A stretch of DNA of 64,000 nt from Morella rubra (lineage: Eukaryota > Streptophyta > Magnoliopsida > Fagales > Myricaceae), in assembly GCA_003952965.2 (NCBI GenBank), contig CM025849.1, positions 17,999,052-18,063,051 on the forward strand, read 5' to 3'. The notes below the pieces were generated by a model. The model worked only from the letters and a program-made list of their open reading frames with translations, was not told the DNA's origin and did no database searches. A program made the position numbers and the translations under genes. Positions within the stretch are counted from its first letter, which is position 1. Each line of letters starts with the position of its first letter. Shown in pieces: positions 55,160 to 64,000 of this stretch.

Positions 55160-55892
55160 GGTTGCTGCAAAAACAAAGTTAGAAAGGAAAAAAAAAAAAA
55201 AAAGGACCTCACAATTCTCTCCCTTACGTGTTTACACTCAAGGATGTGGATCACTCTTCACTCGTGTTTCACTCAAAATAATACACGGCTTTTACCCTCT
55301 AATGTTCTCACCACTCTTGCCTTTTTCCACTCAATAATTCTCTTGCGGTTCTTTTGAAACTAAACAAACAACTCAAAATTTCCAGCAACAATTCACCAAG
55401 AACTCATCAAGGAATTTCAGGTAAAGCAAGAAGATAAAGAATATCAAGAAAGCAAGAATATAAGGAACACGATTGATTGGAATTTCGAAACACGGAATAG
55501 CGAAATTTTCCACGATAGAAAAAAAAAATACTTGCTTGGGGTAAGGTGATTTTCGGACTAACTGGAACCACAATATATGGAAACAAACGAAATTTTTTTT
55601 GTCAAACTTTTGTACTCTTTTTTTTTTCCTTTCTTTCTTCTTTTTTTTTGAGTCTCTTTCCTTTTGTTTTGTTGTTGATGATCAGCAACTATCTTTTGAT
55701 AACAATAGAACAAGATCTCGAAGTAACTAAGGTATTTGAGACTAGAACAAGAGTTTAGACATGAACTACCACAAACAAAGATTGAATAGAAGGGGTAAAG
55801 AAATTCGGGTAGATTGGGTATGTGAAAGACTAGAGAAGAAACAAAGAAACGAAAGATTTAAAAGATAGGCAAACCTGAACTAGAAACAAACC

Positions 55893-55905
55893 TTTGATAC
55901 CAAAT
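55893..55905 (-). other. Primer-binding site of gypsy element 2
   Basis: On the minus strand TTTGGTATCAAAG follows the LTR end within a few bases, a variant of the initiator-methionine tRNA complement (TGGTATCAGAG). It sets the element's orientation. Confidence 0.75.
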
Positions 55906-55907
55906 GA

Positions 55908-56706
55908 TGTGAACCTCATCAATAATAACGAGACCCAACAACGAATAGGGAACCCAAGATCGTTCTAGGACTGATTCGAATGGAAGACCTCGACCCGTTG
56001 TTTATCATAAACAAGAACCTTGGTATAAGGAAGACGCCACAAACGGTGTGGAAATCCATTTGATAAGTCGAGATGAACGCCACGGGAAATCCCGATAAGT
56101 TCGAGAAGTTCTTCAAAGAACCAAAGAGAAATACTCTCACAATTTCGTAAATCAAGGTCTAAGTTTTTCATTGCTTAGGCACCTATATATAGGTCGGCCA
56201 TTACAAGGAGAAAACCCTAACACAAATCACCTAATTAAGGGATAAATCCTACTCGCCTAAAAGAGAACAAGGCAACAAAAAGAACAGGAAATAACCCTAA
56301 CACGCCTAAAACAAAACACAACTAAAAAGGAAATAAAAGCTGGCGCCTAAAGCTAACAAGAAAGGAAACAAAAGGTGGCGCCTAAAACAACCATGCAATC
56401 CGAACCAAGAAGGAAAGAAAGGGCCTAATTGATCCCCTTAGAAATGGCGCCTAATTGAGTCTTCTAGAATATTTTCTTGCCAATTTGAGCTTAGCCTTAA
56501 CCGGATCCTTCTAGAACTTGAATCATGTTGACAATCCGTGGTTGTTCACGTGGATCATGCTCAATGGGCCTCCATGCATTTGCTTGAGCCCATGCCTCTT
56601 GGACTAGACCGTTGAGTACATCTTTAAACTTCTTGGCTCGTGCCCTCGTAACGGCCCAGTAGGGACTTGAACTAGATCCTTCAAAATGGTGTCTTGATTT
56701 CCATCA
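55908..56706 (-). repeat. Gypsy element 2, 5' LTR
   Basis: It is a 799-bp direct repeat of 48619-49420 with TGTGAACC and TTTCCATCA ends. The TATATATAGG promoter box on the minus strand is kept (about 56182-56191). Confidence 0.93.
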
Positions 56707-57370
56707 ATTAATGAGAATGAATAAGGCTGAAAAGCTTTGTTTAGACCCAAACTACACCTAAAGGAAGATGAATAATTGTTTTCGCCACTAATTAAAAACT
56801 ACTCTGACAATTTTAATACACGTTCTAAACCAATCTAGATAGAATAATCATCAATTCAATTAACAAAATAACTAATGGAAAATAAAATCAAATACCAATC
56901 ACACAAGGAGACAAGATTTTATTGACAAAACAAAAAACTTTTAAAACACCCTTAGAAAAAAAAAAAACCACTTCGGGCTATTAGCACCACCCGAAATCAA
57001 CTAATAATAAAAATCTTACAAAATGATTTAGAAGCTAGAAAACCCTACTTACTTTAACAACCTCGATATAATAATCTAGGTAATCCTACTCATGACCCAC
57101 TCGGTGCAATAACCATCTTAGATATCTAAAGTTCTTCTTATGTACCCTTCATGAACAATCTTGTTCTTCAACATTGGAACTCCAACAGCCAAACTCTTTC
57201 AACGCTCTGAAGGCTTCACAACGGTTGGTTTCAATGTTGATTGGATGAGAGAAAATTTGGTCGATTTAGGTCAAGAATCACTAAGGTATTTTTCTCTATC
57301 AAATTGGTGGCCCACATACAAAGGAATGACCATCTTAGGGTTTCAAGTCAACCTTAAAAAAGTATAAAAG
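56707..57370. repeat. Duplicated segment B, right part
   Basis: It continues the alignment with segment A (16560-17225): 'tttagacccaaac', 'attttaatacacgttctaaaccaatctag', 'tttcaatg' and 'gattggatgagagaaaatttgg'. The homology ends at a T-run at about 57381. Confidence 0.85.
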
Positions 57371-57972
57371 TTACCTGAAGTTTTTTTTTTCTTGGTACGT
57401 CTTTCGTTATTTTCTTAAGTTACTAGTTCCTGACATATGTGTCCATGCTTGTACAAACAAGGCTAAAATAATATTTGTCCCTGTGATTTGATATTTTCTC
57501 AAAAATGTCCCTAGGGTAAGTTTTTTTATCCTGTCATCCTTGTGGTATAACTCGTTGTTCAGTTATGCCCCTCTATCGATCTTCCATCTATAAGTTGACA
57601 GAATTTGCTGATGTGTCTAACGCCAACTATGTCAGTACCAATAAAATGGCACCACGTCATTCAGAGCTTCTTAAAATTGCCTTAAAAGTCCACCTGCCAC
57701 ATCAATAAAAACAATATATATATATATATATATAGACCAAATATATATATATAATTTGCCTTTGGGTTATTTCATGCTAAAGCGAACTAACTTTTGGGAG
57801 GCTTTACACCATATAATTATGTTTTGATTTAAAAAAGGGTAGGGCAATGACACCGTTAACGAATTCTTTCTTGATATGAGGTTGATGATTTGAGGGTCGT
57901 ATGTGATATGTGTGGTCATTATGTAAGTTTTTTGTTAACGAATTCTTTCTCCTAGCGTTTTGTTTGCTTCTT

Positions 57973-58007
<35 letters not shown>

Positions 58008-58760
58008 TTTTTTTTTTTTTTTTTTTTTATTCGCTTTAAGGATGTAAACACAATTTTCTTCCGGCTATAAGTGAGGACTTTCGTCTTTCGTTTTTTCTTT
58101 TAAAAAAATAACGAATTCTCTGTTTTCTATTTAAAAAAAATTGAAGAACAATGTGAGAAATCTTTTATTCTGCTAGTTAAAGAAACGAACTTCAACGATT
58201 TTGCCTCAATTGAACCTGAATGTCTTCAATATCATAAATTTTGACTTCTTTTTCAGATTTTCAGTTTTTAGTAATACAGCGATCATGTGTTCAGCGGAAA
58301 AAGGGGGTAGTAAACGATCAACTAGCTAGAAAGCAACTGATCTATTTGGACACTTAGTTATTTCTAGCCCGGATCTATTCGTTGAGTAAGAGCTTATCCA
58401 AACTCCGGATCGTTTGCCTCTGAAAACACCAAGACGGAAACATCCGTTTTGAGGTCAAATTCAGGCCAAGTTAATCATTTTTCCGAGGCATTAATTGTTT
58501 GTTCATTATTCCTTGGTTGCAGGTGATCAGAATTTGTATCTGAGATATTCCCCATGGGAAATCTGTGATCACCAAACTGAGCTTAGACCACCGTAACATA
58601 TTACCCAATTTTTATTCTCTCAAGTCTCAAGAAATTTGCGGAGAAACTTAAAGCCAAAGCATGAGCAACGTCGACTTTAACCATGAGAACAAAAAGTTAA
58701 AGGGTTAATGTTCCCCAAAAGAAAAACAGAGAAAGAGATGACGATGAAAAGATGAAAAAT
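57371..58760. other. Intergenic stretch with simple repeats
   Basis: I find no gene. It contains a TA run (about 57716-57735), a CTT microsatellite of about 12 units (57967-58003) directly followed by a T-run of about 25 (58005-58029), and otherwise AT-rich sequence. Part may be the 3' untranslated region of the minus-strand gene candidate at 58761-59316. Confidence 0.5.
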
Positions 58761-59316
58761 CTACGCTACTCTTCTTGACCCAAACAAGCTTTCTGACTGA
58801 AGCCTTTCGTAGGCTGAGATTTTTTCTTCTGGCCCCATGAGCTTGATGAGACCGGTGGGTAGTTCAGCAGTCAGTAGTTTTGGCTTGAACCCTGCATAGC
58901 ACGAAGGCGACTTCTTGTTCCCTCCCGAGGGCATGAGCTTGGCTCCGCAGCACCGACATAGTGAGCTATGGACACAGACACAAGTAGCACTCCCAAGCAC
59001 AACACTGCATAGCACTGGCGACCCAACTTCCCCAACAACCCATTCATAATCTCCATCTCCCTCTCTTTCTATGGATACAGGATGCTTATACCAGGGATTC
59101 AGTAAGCAGAAACTGGCATTTATACGGGTGAACCGAGGGGTTGGATTTCCGAGAGAGAAAGAGAGTCGGGGAAACAAGGGGCAGAAGGAGATGGAAAGCA
59201 ACAGCCACTGGGAATGAAATGAAAAACAGGGGACTGTTGAGGCAGCGCTTGTCGTTTAGCTGCAGATACATGGTCTGCCTGCTGGCTGTGTAACGCTTAG
59301 ATCGACTACACGCCAT
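58761..59316 (-). CDS. Candidate small host gene of unknown function
   Basis: I do not recognise this gene. The minus strand here is richer in GC than its surroundings and open in more than one frame. One frame (58761-59201, 146 codons) ends EEKISAYERLQSES and contains CRCCGAKLMPSGGNKK. Another (58871-59056, 61 codons) starts MEIMNGLLGKLGRQ with a convincing signal-type hydrophobic run (CYAVLCLGVLLVSVSIAH) and a basic, Ser-rich short tail, which would fit a secreted peptide precursor. Which frame is used, and whether there is splicing, cannot be decided from the sequence. An ACGT-box pair lies about 60 bp upstream. It lies between mobile DNA and the MLO gene. Confidence 0.35.
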
Positions 59317-59372
59317 TTGGGCAGGCCTTCCCCCTCTAAGGATGTTTGGTGGAGTTTGGATATTGGTGGGTT

Positions 59373-59383
59373 CACGTCACGTG
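59373..59383 (-). promoter_or_regulatory. G-box/ACGT element pair upstream of the candidate gene
   Basis: The minus strand reads CACGTGACGTG, a G-box overlapping a second ACGT core. Such pairs are targets of bZIP and bHLH factors and of abscisic-acid response in plants. Its place about 60-170 bp before the possible starts fits a promoter, but the use is inferred. Confidence 0.4.
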
Positions 59384-60693
59384 GAGCTAAAGCCCAGCTC
59401 GAGGTAACTGGGAAATTCGTGTATGTGGGCCTGTGGTTATTTACTCATCTCGCTTTGCAATCTGACAGAGAAAAAAAAGACCAAAATTAAGTAGAGCTTT
59501 TCTTTGGGTCCAGGCAAGCAAGTTCTCTCTGATTAGTTCACCAAAGATAAACTTGAATCTTTTTTTTTTCTAAGTAAGATAAACTTGAATCAACAGCTCT
59601 ATTCTCTGCCTTTATCACATGAAGGTAGAAAACCATGTAAATTGTGGGTATTCCGAGCATCAGATGCTCGGTTGATTCAACCAAGTTCCAGAGCTGAATT
59701 AGACACTACCTTTATAGCTATTAAAGCTACAAAAGAAATAAGCTATAATAACATGGGAGTAAGAACGGGGTCAGAACACTCAGCGGAGGCTTGGGTTTAG
59801 CGTAAGCAATTGCTGTGTTTCTCCTCTAGATATCACAAAATATATTGGTAGATTAGAGAATAATATATATGTTTCTAGTTTTAAGGTCAACCAAATATAA
59901 TTTTCAAGATGCAAAATAGATTTATGATAAGAATTTTTTTTTTTTTTTTTTTTTTAGAGCAGAGGCCTGTATTCTGAGTTTAAGATATGCACGTTGATCA
60001 CTACATTTTCATCAAAATTTATAAGAATTTTGGACAAAAATGTTTCAAAATTAATGTATATATGGTCCTACAATGTCGGATAGAACAAACACATATTTTT
60101 CCCTTTTTTTCAAAACGATAAGTCTAGGCACAATTTTTTAAGGGCATCCTAATTTATTCCATTTCTTTCTTTCAGTCAAAAATGCCAGATGGAGAGACAG
60201 AAAGGAAAACGCTTTTGGTCTAATCACACGCCGCGTTCCCCTCCTTTTCTTTCTCACTCGTACGGTCTGCTATGCCCCATTATCATCAAGTTGGAAGTGT
60301 GGTAATCTAGAGTACAAAATGCTAATGACTCCAAAGTTTAAGGGCATTATTAATCTTCGTGTACAAAATCTAATTGGAAAAGGCATTATGAATCTTCGTG
60401 TACAAAATAATTGCGAGTCAAGTAATATGTTCTTTTGGGACGTTTTCGCTGTCGCAAGTTCGATCCATTTATCTACAGTAACGAATTATTCAAAGCGTAT
60501 GCAGAAGAACAATATGAACATATCATCCTCGTGTATTTCTGTCTCCCAAATTGTTCGGAGGATCACAACATATACAAGATAATGCAATTAAATCTCCACG
60601 TTCAATGCCATCCGGGACATCATTCTTGGCACTTGCGCGCGCCGTCGTCATCATCTCCAATGAACTAAACGCAGGGGAATTCCTATATACGAA
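59384..60693. other. Intergenic stretch between two minus-strand genes
   Basis: I see no gene. A T-run of about 27 lies at 59929-59955. The right part (about 60300-60693) is presumably the 3' untranslated region and terminator of the MLO gene. 'gggcattattaatcttcgtgtacaaaat' and a near copy at 60341 and 60379 form a short direct repeat. Confidence 0.45.
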
Positions 60694-63600
60694 TCATTTA
60701 GTTGTTCTCATATCAAATGAAAAGTCTTTCGGCTGCCCGATATCAATTTCGTGTTGGCCGGTGAGAGTTGTCTGCGAAATTGGAGCCACCTGACCTGAAC
60801 TAGGCTCGTTGACATCCCTATCATACTCTACGTCACTTCTGTCCAATTGGCCATGGTGATGAGAGGATGACCCATCGCCTACACGGTAATGGTGTGAGGG
60901 GGAGGGGGAATCGGTTTCCCAATGCTCAACGTCAAAGTTGGATCTTCTCGGAGATGTATGGACGCTGTCCATTTCGCTGCGGTAGTGGCGCAGGAGATGA
61001 ACCGGGGACATGTGGTGTGATGGGGTAGTGGGTCTGCTCGACATCGGAGTCACTGATCCCTTGCTCTGCTTTAGGTGCTTCCTAGCAGTTTGGTGCCAGT
61101 TGCGCAGAGCCGCGGCTACTCTTTCGTTGAAGATGGTTGGTTTCATGGTTGAACCCATCTGATATATACCGCAACAAAAGAAGGAAATCAAGCCTCAAGA
61201 TGTTGAACTATCTTAATTTCAAAAGAAAAATTTGTGGCAATTCCTTATGTGGAAGAAAGAATGGTTACCTGTGTTACGAGGGCATAAAGTGGGAGAGTGA
61301 CGTAGCTGCACAGAATTTGTACGAGGACCCTGTACGTAAAAGGACCACCGTTTAAGCATATTGCAAAATTGCGAAGTGATCCAATTTCAGGACTGTAAAA
61401 GTATAAGAAGCAGAGAGGTACCCCATGGTGATTCTGGTTATGATATCCGCCACTTGCTTGTGGAAACAAGATTTCAACCCGAATTCATACTGAAAAGACA
61501 AAAAAAAGAATAAAAAGAAGCGTCAACACAAGAGGAAACAATAAATTGCAGCATCAAAAAGTGCTAAACATAGGGACAGACAGAGCATATATATAGTAGC
61601 TAGCAGCTTACCCAAGCCCACGCAAAGAACGCAAGCTGAAAGGCATTCTGCAATGGCGAAGAGAAAAGATCACAAACAAGTGTAAGTTATAACATGTCAT
61701 GGCGGAGTCATTAAAGGCAATTATAAAGATGGAAGATTGGATTAAGTACCTGAAAGAGAACGAAGTTTATGAGGTAAAGAAGGAGACGAGGGCGGTTGAA
61801 CCAGAAGAGGTGGTCACCGGGCTGAACCACGGGTACCCCCTTCACAACCTCTCCTCTCTCTTGGATTCTCAATGCCATCTTGGTTATGATCACCTGTAAT
61901 TTGGTCCCAACCAAGAGGATGACCTGCAGGAGGATATTTAGAGGTTAGATATATAGAGTAGATAGTAATTTCATTTACATCGGAGAAGTCAGAGGGAGGA
62001 ATTTGCTTACAATCAATGGGATAAACGGGAACCATAGGTAAGATTTCCAGCCTACAAAAGAAGCAAGGGAACTTTGTCAGATAATTCGGCTACAATTTGT
62101 CAAGATCGACCGTATATTTTATTTGGCTAAACACAAGTAAGTAAACTTAACAACTGTTCTCTACCTACCGTGAGTGTTAAAGAGTAAGAAAAGCACAGCG
62201 AGGAACCAGATTGGAGGGCTGAAAATTTGGCAAGTAGAGTTTGTAAGTCGTATATATAATAGAATGGCCTAACATGCATATGGACTGCGAAAAAATATAA
62301 GGGAACTGAATTAGGCGCACCAACCTGATTCCCACGACCACTTTGAAATCCTCTTCCAAGGATCTCTTGATATATTTTTGGAAGTTGAATTTCTGATGAC
62401 TTTGAGGTGCCAAATGTGCCTGATTTATTGCATAAACATAAAACAATAGAACAAGCATTAAATATTATAATGCTGCTACTGCCTTGGTTCCAAACCAATA
62501 ACATTATAGACTAGGATTCTCTGCAACACCATGTCTAAATTGTACTACATAATTTGAAGAGAGATAAAATACAATAAGTGAACCCTAGTATAAGATCCAC
62601 ATTGTTCAAAACTTTACAAAGACAATATAAATAGTATATATCTTGAAGGAATATGTCGGTCATTTTGCTTGCATGTTTACGTAAATCGTCGTTTCGATAT
62701 AACTTTTCCCCCAACATAAAAAGTGCCACCAATCTTTTCCCACATTTATGTCAGTTACCTTTTTTGTCCTTATTAATTATATCTACAATGAAGACTTTAC
62801 CCTAATTTTAAAAATACAATTAATTTCACTTACTACTTTTTTCACCAACTCCAACCATTATTTAACCCTAATCATTATTTAACACATCAATCATTGATTT
62901 AAAAAGTCTACAACAACCTAACATAATATTTCACTCTACTGTCTCACAAAATCTAATAAAATTCTAAACTCCTCAATTTTCTCAACATTCCCTAATTGTT
63001 TCAGATTTTTAAGATTTGCAAACACACCCAAAGAATTGGATGAAATATGAAAGCTTACGGATAAAAACCTAGCAATCTCCTATGTGACATTTATGGTTTG
63101 TAATCTTAAAAAAACAGAGCAGAAGAAGAGAAAGTGTACCATGATAAATCCATGTCGTAAGGTCAAGTAATCAACTTTGGGAACCGACCTAACAAACTGC
63201 CTGAAGAAACAAACCTGCAGAGAAAACAGAATCGTTGAGCAGGCCGAGTAAAATTACGTAATTGATCAATTGCCAATTACGTAATTGATCAAAAAAGTCA
63301 AATGCATTCAAGGGGGCCGGCAAGCCATGGTTTGACCGCTTTCTTAACTAGCTGGCGTGCTACGACCGTCTCAGAATCCAATTCTTCCTTTACTAGACAC
63401 GTGCTAATGATCATGACCACCGTATTCCAGAAGGAGTCATAGGGAAATTGAAGGCATGGGCGGCAAAGTAGGTACATTACACCGCAACATGTCATGATCA
63501 TATCATGCAGGGACAATGACTCTTCAACTAATTTTTTTTTTTTTAATTTTATTTGATTTTTGTGCCTAATATTTCTATCATATATATGTATAATATTTCT

Positions 63601-64000
63601 ATCACGGCCTCCATATAGAAGCTTAATCATATTGTATTGGGGTCAGGAATACTATACTAATTAATTACTCCTCGCGTTGGGATGGTTTCAAAAAATTACC
63701 CTCTTGTTCTTAATTAATAGATAATTTCCGATACTTATTTTATTTTATTTTATTTTGAAAATGGACCTCATGAATATCCTACATTTTGTGTTCTTGACTC
63801 TTTCAATTGATCAAAGCATCATATATAGAACAACAATGGCATTGAAGAAATTACGTAAAGGATTTAGAAGTGCCTAAAAAATATTACTTAGAGGCCAGGA
63901 GTAAAAAGAAGGAAAGAAGCCCCTTACAATCCACATGAGCAGAGGTGTTTTTGTCCAGAAGCTCAAGTGTCTCCTTCAAACGGTTACGTTTCTCTGGCTA
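60694..64000 (-). CDS. MLO: MLO-family seven-transmembrane protein, C-terminal half (gene runs off the right edge)
   Basis: Exons on the minus strand, right to left: >64000-63928, 63214-63140, 62419-62325, 62218-62169, 62051-62011, 61923-61750, 61647-61612, 61489-61422, 61329-61269, 61158-60694. From 63214 on, all introns are GT-AG and phases join to 354 residues: [72 protein letters not shown], the loop [27 protein letters not shown] and [18 protein letters not shown] (the last transmembrane helices), [10 protein letters not shown] and the calmodulin-binding segment [18 protein letters not shown]. The tail has [19 protein letters not shown] and a His/Ser-rich end. MLO proteins sit in the plasma membrane, bind calmodulin and act as calcium channels; members modulate powdery mildew susceptibility, root or pollen growth. 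The tail recalls MLO1-type members, tentatively. The edge exon shows a frame problem (see findings). Confidence 0.93.

Larger units (their letters stand above)
48619..56706 (-). mobile_element. Ty3/gypsy retrotransposon (CRM/Galadriel-like chromovirus), fairly young
   Basis: LTRs at 48619-49420 and 55908-56706 differ by roughly 25-30 substitutions and a few indels over 800 bp by eye. The internal region codes on the minus strand for gag, protease, RT, RNase H and integrase. The primer site (TTTGGTATCAAAG, minus strand) lies next to the right LTR, and the polypurine tract (AAGAGGAGGGGAA) next to the left one. The flanks show an AATTA/(A)ATTA duplication in which the terminal A of the LTR is shared. 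The element sits inside duplicated segment B; the unfilled equivalent is at about 16555. Clade naming rests on RT/RNase H wording and is tentative. Confidence 0.93.

Noticed and set aside
57960..58030. CTT repeat and T-run as a possible polypyrimidine regulatory element
   Set aside because: Simple microsatellite; no adjacent gene feature gives it a role.
61711..61914. Start at an internal ATG for a short MLO-like protein
   Set aside because: This is an internal exon (61750-61923) with proper splice sites; the ATG arises from intron-edge reading, not a true start.

Overview
This window is nuclear DNA of a flowering plant, most likely a eudicot. It is AT-rich, genes have GT-AG introns, and it is filled with nested plant transposons (Ty1/copia and Ty3/gypsy elements with tRNA-iMet-type primer sites, En/Spm CACTA elements, solo LTRs, a MITE). 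Genus cannot be told from the sequence. There are no rRNA, CRISPR or bacterial features. Most of the window is dead or dying mobile DNA; host genes are few.

Layout. 1-1450: LTR-like sequence. 2029-15687: an old, internally deleted CACTA element split by a copia element (2795-11886), itself split by a solo LTR (8714-9884). 15688-17250: segment A of an old duplication, carrying a MITE (16069-16435). 18153-19000: two broken copies of a small secreted cysteine-rich peptide gene. 19400-20836: short tandem duplications and an antisense scrap of CACTA transposase. 20837-26590: a gypsy chromovirus with a 2.3-kb LTR on one side and a truncated LTR fused to pol on the other. 28100-30014: remnants of a plant-transposon-domain gene. 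30210-31020, 31483-32720 and 33491-35990: LTR remnants, the last holding a solo LTR (34022-35278) of the same family as 8714-9884.

36450-47209 is a complete-ended CACTA element of 10.76 kb with a TAT target duplication. It carries a passenger gene of the putative plant transposon protein type, a TNP2-like transposase broken by many frameshifts, a much better preserved six-exon TNP1/Ptta-like gene, and three clusters of the palindrome CGTTCGAACG. 47334-47639 is the only intact cysteine-rich peptide gene. Segment B of the duplication (48085-48618 plus 56707-57370) is split by a young gypsy element (48619-56706), which contains a solo LTR (52352-53543).

58761-59316 may be a small host gene of unknown function. 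From 60694 to the right edge, on the minus strand, lie the last ten exons of an MLO-family seven-transmembrane protein gene; nine join in frame to give its calmodulin-binding C-terminal half.

The most informative features are the palindrome-loaded CACTA element with its passenger gene, the duplicated segments that act as natural empty sites for two insertions, the one-intact, two-broken peptide gene family, and the layered insertions that give a relative order of events.
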